Shown here in pieces: positions 45,955 through 54,077 of a DNA stretch of 64,000 bases. The notes below the pieces were generated by a model, which did not search any database, was not told the origin of the DNA, and saw only the letters and a list, made by a program, of their open reading frames with translations. This DNA is from Pantoea phytobeneficialis (GTDB lineage: Bacteria; Pseudomonadota; Gammaproteobacteria; Enterobacterales; Enterobacteriaceae), in assembly GCF_009728735.1 (NCBI RefSeq), contig NZ_CP024637.1, positions 260,119 through 324,118 on the forward strand, given 5' to 3'. A program made the position numbers and the translations under genes. Position 1 is the first letter of the stretch. Every line of letters starts with the position of its first letter.

Positions 45955-47319
45955 ATGAGCATCTTTAAGAAAATCTCCGTAAATGGCTGGCAGCCGCAGC
46001 AGTTGACCATCAGGGACGTAAAATTTGCCACCTGGATTGCTTTTTTCGCCTGGGTTTTTGCTGTTTATGATTTCATCCTGTTTGGCACCCTGCTGCCGGA
46101 AATCGGCGGCCATTTCGGCTGGAGCGAGGTTGAGCAGGCGGAAATCGCCACCTGGGTGGCGGTCGGCGGAGCGGTGATTGCACTGGCAATTGGCCCATTG
46201 GTCGACCGTCTCGGTCGCCGCATGGGGATTGTGGTCACCGTCGGGGGCGCGGCGATCTGCTCGCTGCTGACCGCTGTCGGTGGTGCCTGGGGTAAAGGCG
46301 CGCTGACCGCGATTCGTTCGGTGGCGGGGCTGGGTTATGCCGAGCAGACCGTCAATGCAACCTACCTGTCTGAGCTTTACACCGCCATCGACGACCCGAA
46401 ACTCAATAAACGCAAAGGTTTTGTTTACAGCCTGGTGCAGGGCGGCTGGCCGGTAGGGGCGCTGGTGGCCTCGGCGCTGACGGCGATTCTGATGCCGATC
46501 ATCGGCTGGCAGGGCAGCTTTATCTTTGCCGCGCTGCCGTCACTGGTGATTGCGGTTCTGGCGTTGAAACTGAAAGAAACTCCGCAATTCCAGGTCCAGA
46601 AAAAGATCCAGCAACTGCGCGCTGAAGGTAACGATCGCGATGCCCGCCAGGTTGCAGACGATTATCAGGTTTCATATGAAGAACAGCACAACGCCGGTCT
46701 GGCTGCTGCCTTCCGTGGCCCGTCACTGCGCGCCACGCTGGTGTTAGGCGGTGCGGTGTTAATCAACTGGTTTGCCATCCAGATTTTTAGCGTACTCGGC
46801 ACCACGGTGATCACCAAAACCCATGACGTTTCCTTTAACAACTCGCTGCTGATCCTGATTCTCTCTAACCTCGTGGGCTACTGCGGCTATCTCGTGCACG
46901 GCTGGCTCGGCGATCGCATTGGCCGTCGCAACACCATTGCGGTTGGCTGGATGCTGGGCGGCGTCTCCTTTGCCGCGATGCTTTACTGCCCGGATAACTT
47001 CGCCACTATCGTTGCCCTGTACAGCATCGGCCTGTTTTTCCTGATTGGCCCCTACGCAGCAGCGCTGTTCTTTATCAGTGAAAGTTTCCCGACCGCCATC
47101 CGTGCCACGGCCGGTGCGTTGATTGGTGCGATGGGACCGGTCGGCGCGATTATCGCCGGTGTCGGTACGACCAGCGTCCTGAGTAGTGGTGGACACTGGC
47201 AGGATGCTGCGCTGTGGTTCGGTGCTGTCCCGTGCTTTATCTCCGGCATCATTATGTTTTTCGCTCGCGCACATGCACCACAACGCGCGGGTGTCAGTTC
47301 AGCGGTCACCACCGCTTAA
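45955..47319 (+). CDS. MFS transporter of the sigma-54 operon
   Basis: The 454-residue major facilitator has about 12 helices. The first-loop motif is GPLVDRLGRRMGIVVTVGGA and the second-half repeat is HGWLGDRIGRRNTIAVGWM. ETPQFQVQKKIQQLRAEGND forms the central cytoplasmic loop. It belongs to the metabolite:H+ symporter type (sialate/benzoate/proline-like). As the only complete transporter in the cluster it is the best candidate for substrate uptake. Confidence 0.83.
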   Translation: MSIFKKISVNGWQPQQLTIRDVKFATWIAFFAWVFAVYDFILFGTLLPEIGGHFGWSEVEQAEIATWVAVGGAVIALAIGPLVDRLGRRMGIVVTVGGAAICSLLTAVGGAWGKGALTAIRSVAGLGYAEQTVNATYLSELYTAIDDPKLNKRKGFVYSLVQGGWPVGALVASALTAILMPIIGWQGSFIFAALPSLVIAVLALKLKETPQFQVQKKIQQLRAEGNDRDARQVADDYQVSYEEQHNAGLAAAFRGPSLRATLVLGGAVLINWFAIQIFSVLGTTVITKTHDVSFNNSLLILILSNLVGYCGYLVHGWLGDRIGRRNTIAVGWMLGGVSFAAMLYCPDNFATIVALYSIGLFFLIGPYAAALFFISESFPTAIRATAGALIGAMGPVGAIIAGVGTTSVLSSGGHWQDAALWFGAVPCFISGIIMFFARAHAPQRAGVSSAVTTA

Positions 47320-47328
47320 GGAATGGTT

Positions 47329-48105
47329 ATGCACCTTACGTCCTCAACTCAACCGGTTGCCGCTATCAGCGGCGCCGCCAGCGGAATTGGCCTGGCGCTG
47401 GCTACGCTCTACGCCCAGCGTGGCGTTAACGTGATCGCCGGTTACTATCCCGCCGATCCGCACGATCCGGCCTTAGCGGCGGCGCAGGTAGAAGCCGCCG
47501 GGGGCAATGCCCTCTGGCTACCGCTGGATGTGGCCTCGACTGACTCGGTAGATGCGTTTATCGCGCAGGGCGTGCAGCACTTTGGTCGTCTCGATTATAT
47601 GGTGGCGAATGCCGGTATCCTGCGTCGCGCGCCGATTGAAGAGATGAGCGACGCACGCTGGGATGACATGTTAAACGTCGATCTGACCGGCGTGATGCGC
47701 TGTTTCCGTGCGGCCACGCCGCATCTGCACGCCGGAGCCAGTCTGGTGGCGGTTTCCTCCATTGCCGGTGGCGTTTACGGTTGGCAAGACCATGCTCATT
47801 ATGCTGCCGCCAAAGCGGCAGTGCCGGGCATCTGTCGTTCGCTGGCGGTGGAACTGGCACCGCGCGGCGTGCGCTGTAATGCCATCATTCCCGGCTTGAT
47901 CGAAACGCCGCAATCGCTGGATAAGCAGAACTCTCTTGGCCCGGAAGGGTTGGCAAAAGCAGCCAGCGCTATTCCGCTGGCGCGGGTGGGGCGACCGGAA
48001 GAGATCGCCAAAGTGATTGCCTTCCTTACCAGTGAAGAGAGCAGCTATCTCACCGGACAAAGCCTGATTGTTGATGGCGGTCTGACGGTACGCTGGCCGG
48101 ATTAA
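47329..48105 (+). CDS. Short-chain dehydrogenase/reductase 1
   Basis: The 258-residue NAD(P)-dependent SDR has the cofactor motif ISGAASGIGLALATLYA, NAG (VANAGILRR) and the catalytic Ser-Tyr-Lys set in VSSIAGGVYGWQDHAHYAAA with K following. ATG 47329 is seven bases after AAGG; a start at 47323 would overlap that SD. Its gene follows the MFS stop codon by 9 bp. It is probably one of two oxidation or reduction steps of the catabolic pathway. Confidence 0.85.
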   Translation: MHLTSSTQPVAAISGAASGIGLALATLYAQRGVNVIAGYYPADPHDPALAAAQVEAAGGNALWLPLDVASTDSVDAFIAQGVQHFGRLDYMVANAGILRRAPIEEMSDARWDDMLNVDLTGVMRCFRAATPHLHAGASLVAVSSIAGGVYGWQDHAHYAAAKAAVPGICRSLAVELAPRGVRCNAIIPGLIETPQSLDKQNSLGPEGLAKAASAIPLARVGRPEEIAKVIAFLTSEESSYLTGQSLIVDGGLTVRWPD

Positions 48106-48114
48106 GGAGCCACT

Positions 48115-48861
48115 ATGCAATTGCAGAATAAACGTTGTGTGATTACCGGCGCGGCCAGCGGCATTGGGGCGGCGATTGCCGTCCTGTTCGCCCGTGAGGG
48201 GGCGAGGTTGATATTGACCGATCGTGACGCCGATAAACTGGCGTGGCAGGTGACGCAATGCCAGCAGCTCGGTGCGGAGTGTCACGCGGTGGTGGCGGAT
48301 GTTGGTGAGATCAAGGGTGCCACCGCTGGCGTAGACGCCTGCCTCACGCGTTTTGACGGTATTGATGTGCTGGTCAATAACGCCGGGATGTTAACTCAGG
48401 CGCGTTGCACGGAGATCACCCTGGCGATGTGGGAAGAGATGATGGCGGTGGATCTGCGTAGCGTGTTTCTCGCCACTCAACGGGCGCTGCCCGTCATGCA
48501 GGCTCAGCGCTGGGGCAGGGTGATTAACATCGCCTCGCAGCTGGGGATCAAAGGAGGCGCGGAGTTGTGTCACTATGCCGCCGCCAAAGCCGGTGTGATT
48601 GGGTTTACCAAATCGCTGGCGCTGGAAGTCTCGGCGGATAACGTGTTGGTCAACGCCATCGCCCCCGGCCCGATTGAGACGCCACTGATTGATGGCATCA
48701 ATCAGGCATGGAAGCAGGCCAAAGCGGCTGAATTGCCGCTGGGACGCTTTGGTCGTGCTGAAGAAGTGGCACCGGTAGCGCTGCTGCTCGCCAGTGAACC
48801 CGGCGGCAACTTGTTTGTCGGCCAGACGCTGGGACCCAATTCTGGCGATGTGATGCCCTGA
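48115..48861 (+). CDS. Short-chain dehydrogenase/reductase 2 (FabG-like)
   Basis: The 248-residue SDR has CVITGAASGIGAAIAVLFAR, VNNAGMLTQ, the Ser in INIASQLGIKGG and the Tyr-x-x-x-Lys in CHYAAAKAGV; the C-terminal PGPIETPLIDG is typical of FabG-type 3-oxo reductases. It is distinct from SDR 1 in the same operon, so the two probably act on successive intermediates or opposite stereoisomers. Confidence 0.85.
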   Translation: MQLQNKRCVITGAASGIGAAIAVLFAREGARLILTDRDADKLAWQVTQCQQLGAECHAVVADVGEIKGATAGVDACLTRFDGIDVLVNNAGMLTQARCTEITLAMWEEMMAVDLRSVFLATQRALPVMQAQRWGRVINIASQLGIKGGAELCHYAAAKAGVIGFTKSLALEVSADNVLVNAIAPGPIETPLIDGINQAWKQAKAAELPLGRFGRAEEVAPVALLLASEPGGNLFVGQTLGPNSGDVMP

Positions 48862-48872
48862 CGGAGGCAATG

Positions 48873-49157
48873 ATGTGTGGAGTCTGCGGCCTGCTGGATA
48901 ACGGGCCGCAGTGGAGCGATCCACTGCGCCAGGATATCCCCCAACGTCAGCTACGTTTGCAACAACTGGCGCTGCTTAACCGCGCGCTCAAGCCGTGGCG
49001 ACTGACGTTAACCGAGTTTCACAACAGTTGGCTGTTAGCCAGCCCAACCGGACAACAAGTGCTGGTGAATTCTCTGGATGTACTGTGGCAGGAAGCGGAA
49101 AAGATGATCCGACGTCCTGTCGATCCACTGGATGATAACTGGCTGAACGTGCTGTAA
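48873..49157 (+). CDS. Small MCGVCG protein, unknown
   Basis: The 94-residue protein follows a strong SD (GGAGG) with two adjacent ATGs (48870, 48873). From the second ATG it begins MCGVCGLLDNGPQWSD. That start resembles the N-terminal Cys of class II glutamine amidotransferases (MCGI-G), but the protein is far too short to hold that fold. The CxxC could instead bind a metal or act as a thiol pair. The remainder (ALKPWRLTLTEFHNSWLLAS, NSLDVLWQEAEKMIRR) shows nothing I recognise. It sits directly before a CobW-type GTPase, so a metal-related partnership is possible. Confidence 0.6.
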   Translation: MCGVCGLLDNGPQWSDPLRQDIPQRQLRLQQLALLNRALKPWRLTLTEFHNSWLLASPTGQQVLVNSLDVLWQEAEKMIRRPVDPLDDNWLNVL

Positions 49158-49166
49158 GGAGAGCGG

Positions 49167-50189
49167 ATGGATTATCAGGAAAAGTTACCCTTACACGTAC
49201 TGAGCGGCTTCCTTGGCAGCGGTAAAACCACCTTGCTGAAAGGCTGGCTGGCGCAACAAAACCTGAATGAGGTCGCGTTGCTGGTCAATGAGTTCGGCGA
49301 AGTGGGTATTGACCACCATTTGCTGAATGAAGTGGCACCGGATACCGTGCTGCTGCCGAGTGGCTGCGTCTGCTGTCAGATCCGTGGCGAGTTGAAAACC
49401 GCGCTGCTCGATCTGTTTGAACGTCGCACGCGTGGCCTGCTGCCACCGTTTAAGCAGGTGATTCTGGAAACCACCGGACTCGCCGACCCCTCGCCGATTC
49501 TTTCAACGCTGCTGCACGATCGACAACTCCAGCATCATTTCATTCAGGGCACGCTGGTGACACTGGTGGATGCGGAACATGCGCGTATGCAGGCGGATGT
49601 ACAACCTGAATGGCTGGCGCAGGTTAGCGCGGCAGATAAATTGCTGATAAGCAAAAGCGATCGCATCAACCCATCGCAGCAGACCTTGCTGGCTGACTGG
49701 CTAGGTCAGCTCAACCCACTGGCACAACTTAGCGATACGCGTACGGCGCTGAACGACCCGCATAGCCTGTTTCTCCTGCCGTTACGCAGCGGTTCACGCC
49801 AACAGCGTTTTCGCTGGCTGGGTGCCTGCGCGAATGATGGCTACCGGCTGGCACCGACGACGCACAGCGTTTCACATCCGGTTACGCAAACCTGCGTGAT
49901 CACTCTGCATCAGTCGTTAAACTGGCCAGCATTTGCTATCTGGCTGTCAATGCTATTACATTGCCACGGTCGCACGGTGCTGCGGATGAAGGGCATTTTA
50001 CGTGTCAGCGACAGCAGCACGCCGATTGTTATCCACGGTGTGCAACACACCTTACATCCGCCGGTACATCTGCACGACTGGCCCGGTGAGCTGGAGAGTT
50101 CAAAACTGGTATTTATTTTGCGCGGTCTGGAGGCCGATCGCCTGCAACAGGCGTTCAGCCGCTACCTGCGGGCGTTTGAGGAGCCATAA
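49167..50189 (+). CDS. CobW/COG0523-type GTPase, probable metallochaperone
   Basis: The 340-residue G3E P-loop GTPase has Walker A GFLGSGKTT (14-22), the metal-binding GCVCC at 66-70, the switch ETTGLADPSPIL, the guanine motif SKSD, and a C-terminal CobW_C domain (FAIWLSMLLHCHGRTVLRMK). COG0523 proteins deliver Zn2+, Co2+ or Fe to particular enzymes; within operons they often load the metalloenzyme encoded beside them. The deacetylase-fold hydrolase is the natural client here. Confidence 0.85.
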   Translation: MDYQEKLPLHVLSGFLGSGKTTLLKGWLAQQNLNEVALLVNEFGEVGIDHHLLNEVAPDTVLLPSGCVCCQIRGELKTALLDLFERRTRGLLPPFKQVILETTGLADPSPILSTLLHDRQLQHHFIQGTLVTLVDAEHARMQADVQPEWLAQVSAADKLLISKSDRINPSQQTLLADWLGQLNPLAQLSDTRTALNDPHSLFLLPLRSGSRQQRFRWLGACANDGYRLAPTTHSVSHPVTQTCVITLHQSLNWPAFAIWLSMLLHCHGRTVLRMKGILRVSDSSTPIVIHGVQHTLHPPVHLHDWPGELESSKLVFILRGLEADRLQQAFSRYLRAFEEP

Positions 50190-50193
50190 CGGT

Positions 50194-51387
50194 ATGAATT
50201 CTGCGGCAGTGGTCAACGACCAACTGACCTTACGCGTGCTCGGAACCTCCGTCACGCTGCTGGAGATGCTGCGCGTGCGCGCGGAGCAGGATCTCGGCAT
50301 CAAAATTGAATATATGCTGCGCAGCGTCGAAGATGCGCAGCGCATCGCGGTGATGCATCCCGAAAGTTATGACCTGTACGACCAATGGTTCCACAACATC
50401 GATTTTGTCTGGCCTGCACGCGCCATCCAACCGCTGGAGATTAAGCGGCTGACCTGGTGGGACGAAGTCAATGCCCTGGCAAAAACCGGCACCCTCAACA
50501 CCGATGGGGTGCTGGCCGATGGCAGCGTGCCATCGCAACGCTTATATGTGCAACGTGATTTGCACCTCGGTAGCCAGCCAAGCGATCACATCAGTATGCT
50601 GCCGCTGACCCACAATGCGGATAGCTTCGCTTATCACGTTGACCGGCTGCCTGCGGCCTTGCAGGGCGCAGAGGAGAGCTGGGGGTGGTTGCTGCATCCG
50701 GCGCTTACCGGCCAGGTCGCGTTGCAGGAAGATGCCGCGATGGGGGGACTCGATGCGGCGCTGGCGATGCAGGGCGCGGGGCTGGCGCGGTTTGCCAACA
50801 CCGGCAACCTGACGCTGGAAGAGATTGATGTGCTGACGCAGGCGCTGTCGCGCCTTAATCGCCACGGGCATTTCGCCGCGTTCTGGGCCACCCAGGAGCA
50901 GGCGTGTGATTTGATTGAAAACCGTCAGGTGGAGGTGCAGAGTCTGTGGGCACCGATCTACTTCCGTCACCACTTCCATCAACGTGGTTATAAGATGGCG
51001 CATCCGCGCGAAGGCTATCGTGCATGGTATGGCGGCATGTCGTTGTCACGTTGCGCCACCGGCAGAATTAAAGACGCGGCTTACGCTTACCTGAACTGGT
51101 GGCAATCCGGCTGGCCGGGAGCGGTGATGGCGCGCCAGGGCTATTACATCTCTAACCCGGAGCGCAGCCGCGCGCATCTCTCTACCGCCGAGTGGGATTT
51201 CTGGTATGGCGGCAAACCCGCCGCAGAAATGCTTTACGACGCATGGGGCGCACCGTTGATACCGGAAGGCGAAAGCCGTGACGGCGGCAGCTATGAACAA
51301 CGGATGAGCCATATCGCGGTGTGGAACTCGGTGATGGATGAACACAATTATCTGACACGCCGCTGGCAGGATTTTTTGCGTTCGTAA
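50194..51387 (+). CDS. PotD-like binding protein without signal peptide
   Basis: The 397-residue protein resembles family 1/8 extracellular solute-binding proteins (spermidine/putrescine type): IKRLTWWDEVNALAKTGTLN, LLHPALTGQVALQEDAAMGG, and a C-terminal YYISNPERSRAHLSTAEWDF. Unusually, the start (MNSAAVVNDQLTLRVLGTSV) shows no signal peptide, and no permease or ATPase gene is near. The start at 50194 is forced by the preceding gene, and the longer frame reads through the GTPase. It may be a cytoplasmic protein with a binding-protein fold, or an enzyme that arose from one. Confidence 0.65.
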   Translation: MNSAAVVNDQLTLRVLGTSVTLLEMLRVRAEQDLGIKIEYMLRSVEDAQRIAVMHPESYDLYDQWFHNIDFVWPARAIQPLEIKRLTWWDEVNALAKTGTLNTDGVLADGSVPSQRLYVQRDLHLGSQPSDHISMLPLTHNADSFAYHVDRLPAALQGAEESWGWLLHPALTGQVALQEDAAMGGLDAALAMQGAGLARFANTGNLTLEEIDVLTQALSRLNRHGHFAAFWATQEQACDLIENRQVEVQSLWAPIYFRHHFHQRGYKMAHPREGYRAWYGGMSLSRCATGRIKDAAYAYLNWWQSGWPGAVMARQGYYISNPERSRAHLSTAEWDFWYGGKPAAEMLYDAWGAPLIPEGESRDGGSYEQRMSHIAVWNSVMDEHNYLTRRWQDFLRS

Positions 51388-51399
51388 TCATTTTACCAA

Positions 51400-51461
51400 T
51401 GCGCGATAAATCGCGCCGCTACAACCAGCAAAAACAAGCGTAGCGGCACGATTTATCGCGC
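51400..51461. repeat. REP-like palindrome, copy 8 (inverted pair)
   Basis: gcgcgataaatcgcgccgct then gtagcggcacgatttatcgc: two inverted copies, here with the order reversed (arms facing outward), between the binding protein gene and hipB. Confidence 0.8.
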
Positions 51462-51487
51462 TTTTCTTTTAAATGGATCTTGTAGTC

Positions 51488-51530
51488 ATATGGTGACAAA
51501 ATTATATTAATAGATACTTTGTCACTATAT
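51488..51530. promoter_or_regulatory. HipB operator repeats upstream of hipB
   Basis: atatggtgacaaaa (51488-51501) and its near-inverted copy tttgtcactatat (51518-51530) flank a 16-bp AT-rich centre just before hipB. The same element recurs twice after hipA. Confidence 0.55.
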
Positions 51531-51549
51531 GGATACATGCGGAGGGGTT

Positions 51550-51801
51550 ATGTTGCCAGGTATGAAAGCCATCGGCCTGAAATGTCGCGAACGGCGCAAA
51601 GCCAAAGGCTGGACCCAACAGGTCGCGGCCTCACGCGCGGGCATTCATCGCACGCTGGTTTCAGAGATCGAGAACGGTGCCTACACTGGCTCGCTCAAGG
51701 CGTTTACCCTTTATCTCACCGCGATGGATTTGATGCTGACGGTACAAACCGCGGGTTTACCGCAGTTGGATGAGCTGGAGGCGTTGTTTGATGATGACTG
51801 A
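51550..51801 (+). CDS. hipB: HipB-like antitoxin, XRE-type HTH
   Basis: The 83-residue Cro/CI-type HTH protein (KAKGWTQQVAASRAGIHRTL, then VSEIENGAYTGSLKAFTLYL) has an acidic tail (QLDELEALFDDD). It acts as DNA-binding antitoxin and autorepressor for HipA. I chose ATG 51550, just after GGAGGGG; starts at 51529 and 51562 are alternatives. It overlaps hipA by 11 bp. Confidence 0.78.
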   Translation: MLPGMKAIGLKCRERRKAKGWTQQVAASRAGIHRTLVSEIENGAYTGSLKAFTLYLTAMDLMLTVQTAGLPQLDELEALFDDD

Positions 51802-53020
51802 TCTGAGCCAGCTCTCCCGACCCATTCGTCAGATTGAGGTCTATAACGGCGGTGAATACAGTGGCAGGCTGTTGCATGAACACGGCAGCTATAACTTCAC
51901 CTATGCCAGTCCCGCCAGCCGTCGCGTGTCGCTGACCATGTTGCCGGATAACCGTATGGGTTATAACGCCAGCCGGTTGTTTAACATCTTTGAGATGAAT
52001 ATCCCGGAAGGGTACGTGCGTTACCATATCGCGGAGCGCTTGCGTCGCTACGTCGGTAGCATCTCCGACATGCTGTTTCTGGCATTGCAGCAAGATACCG
52101 GGATTGGCGCGCTTTCCTGCGTCAGCGATATCAATTTACCGCGTCCCACACCGGAGAAGCTGGAGGATTTACTGCGTTGGGATCATAAAGAGAGCGCCTT
52201 CCAGTATCTGTTGAACAAATATCTACTGCAAACCACCATCTCCGGTGTGCAGCCGAAAGTGATGATCAGCAGTGAAAGCCGGGGCACGGTGCTGTATCCC
52301 AATCTGATTGCGAAAACCGGTGATGAAGAGTATCCCCGCCTGGCGGAGAACGAGTTTATCTGTATGTCTCTGGCGCGCGCCTGTGGCTTGCCGGTAGCGG
52401 ATTTTTGGCTATCAGATAACAAAGAATTGTTCATAATGGAGCGCTTTGATATTCAGGGAGAAAAGCGGCTGGCAATGGAAGATTTCTGCGTGCTGGCGGG
52501 TAAGACTGCGGATCATAAATACACGGGTTCATATGAAACCGGTGCCAGAATTGTCAGCCTGTTCACCCGCGACCAGGCGCAGGTCGAGCTGTACTGGCGC
52601 TATGTGTTGTTCAGTTGCATGGTGGGCAACGGTGATGCGCATCTGAAAAACTTTTCGCTGGTTTATCAGGCGGAAGGGGCAGCAATGCCACAACTCTCGC
52701 CATTATACGATGTGGTCAATACGCAGATTTACCCAACCAACGATAACGAACTGGCGTTAAAACTGAATAAAAGCAAACAATTTCCCGATCGGGACAACCT
52801 GATTAAATTTGGCCGCGAGTTAAAAATCATTCATCCCGAGCGAGTGCTGGAGGAGTTTGCCGATGTCATCAGCACCCAACTGACGCATTGTGCTGACTTC
52901 CCTGAATTGCAGGCTGCCATTGGACGCTCGCTGACCCGCAGCGGCGCAACTAACAACCTGTTCATGAATACCGATGTGAAAAGGCCGAAGAAAAGAAAGA
53001 CCGATGTATTGCTGAAGTGA
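51791..53020 (+). CDS. hipA: HipA-family serine/threonine kinase toxin
   Basis: The 409-residue protein has the HipA layout: an N-terminal domain (EVYNGGEYSGRLLHEHGSYN), the activation loop SGVQPKVMISS near residue 150, and the catalytic and metal-binding loops FSCMVGNGDAHLKNFSLVY and LSPLYDVVNT. HipA kinases phosphorylate tRNA synthetases and cause persistence. All catalytic residues I can place are intact. It starts at ATG 51791 (SD GGAGG, nine bases), with an alternative at 51794, overlapping hipB for coupled translation. Confidence 0.85.
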   Translation: MMTDLSQLSRPIRQIEVYNGGEYSGRLLHEHGSYNFTYASPASRRVSLTMLPDNRMGYNASRLFNIFEMNIPEGYVRYHIAERLRRYVGSISDMLFLALQQDTGIGALSCVSDINLPRPTPEKLEDLLRWDHKESAFQYLLNKYLLQTTISGVQPKVMISSESRGTVLYPNLIAKTGDEEYPRLAENEFICMSLARACGLPVADFWLSDNKELFIMERFDIQGEKRLAMEDFCVLAGKTADHKYTGSYETGARIVSLFTRDQAQVELYWRYVLFSCMVGNGDAHLKNFSLVYQAEGAAMPQLSPLYDVVNTQIYPTNDNELALKLNKSKQFPDRDNLIKFGRELKIIHPERVLEEFADVISTQLTHCADFPELQAAIGRSLTRSGATNNLFMNTDVKRPKKRKTDVLLK

Positions 53021-53037
53021 GGCGATAAAACGTATCT

Positions 53038-53090
53038 ATATAGTGACAAAAATGAATTTTCCATCAATTTGTTGTTATATGGTGACAATA
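53038..53090. repeat. Second pair of hipBA-type GTGACAA elements
   Basis: atatagtgacaaaa (53038-53051) and atatggtgacaata (53077-53090), in direct orientation just downstream of hipA. They match the elements in front of hipB. Confidence 0.6.
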
Positions 53091-53113
53091 AAAGAGGCGG
53101 CCCGCAGGCCGCC
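53087..53113 (-). terminator. Terminator of malEFG operon
   Basis: Stem ggcggcc / ggccgcc around a four-base loop (53096-53113). Read on the minus strand it is followed by tcttttatt, which fits the end of malG transcription. Confidence 0.65.
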
Positions 53114-53177
53114 GAAGCATCTCAACTCTCAATGGCAGTGAACATTGAGGAAGCAGTGGCAACACAATGATGAAGTC

Positions 53178-54068
53178 TTAACCCTTGACACCCCCGGCGG
53201 TCAGACCGCTGACCAGCCAGCGCTGCGCCAGCAGAAACACCAGCGTAATCGGGATGGCGGAAAGCACCGCCGCAGCGGCGAAGTCACCCCACAGGTAGTT
53301 CTGTGGATTGAGATATTGCTGCATCCCCACCGCCAGCGTGTAGCTGTTGACGTCGCGCAACAGCAACGAAGCCACTGGCACCTCGGTAACGGCTGCAATA
53401 AAGGCGAGGATAAACACCACCGCCAGGATCGGCACCGACAGCGGCAGTAACACCAGACGAAACGCCTGCCACGGCGTCGCGCCATCCAGGGCGGCGGCCT
53501 CTTCCAGCGAACCGTCAATGGTTTCGAAATAGCCTTTGATGGTCCAGACGTGCAGGGCGATGCCCCCCAGATAGGCAAAGATCACGCCACCGTGGGTATT
53601 CAGGCCGAGGAACGGCAGGTACTGGCCCAGACGATCAAACAACGCGTAAAGCGCCACCAGCGACAACACCGCCGGAAACATCTGGAAGATCAGCATGCCT
53701 TTCAACAGGCTGGCGCGTCCGGTGAAGCGCATACGGGCAAAGGCATACGCACAGGTGGTGGAGAGCGCCACGATGCCGAGTGCGCTGATACCGGCAATTT
53801 TGACCGAGTTCCACAGCCACAGCAGCACCGGGAAGGGCGGGGGCGTCACGCTGCCATCGGCGTGCTCGACGCTGAAGCCGAGCGCCAGCCGCCAGTGTTC
53901 CCACGACACCTGATCCGGGATTAAACTCCCGGTGGCAAAGTTTCCGGCACGCAGCGAGATCGCCACCACCATCAGCAGCGGGAACAGGATTGCCGCGATA
54001 AAGGCCAGCAACACCAGATGCGTCAGCAGCAGGCGCAATTTCTGCGATTTGGGTTGTACCATCGCCAT
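53178..54068 (-). CDS. malG: Maltose ABC transporter permease MalG
   Basis: The 296-residue inner-membrane subunit has six helices and the EAA loop [20 protein letters not shown] that docks onto MalK. Its length equals that of E. coli MalG. It is the last gene of malEFG, separated from malF by 9 bp. Confidence 0.97.
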   Translation of the reverse strand: MAMVQPKSQKLRLLLTHLVLLAFIAAILFPLLMVVAISLRAGNFATGSLIPDQVSWEHWRLALGFSVEHADGSVTPPPFPVLLWLWNSVKIAGISALGIVALSTTCAYAFARMRFTGRASLLKGMLIFQMFPAVLSLVALYALFDRLGQYLPFLGLNTHGGVIFAYLGGIALHVWTIKGYFETIDGSLEEAAALDGATPWQAFRLVLLPLSVPILAVVFILAFIAAVTEVPVASLLLRDVNSYTLAVGMQQYLNPQNYLWGDFAAAAVLSAIPITLVFLLAQRWLVSGLTAGGVKG

Positions 54069-54077
54069 AACGTCTCC

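Noticed and set aside
47323..47328. Alternative ATG start of SDR 1
   Set aside because: It overlaps its own SD; ATG 47329 is correctly spaced.
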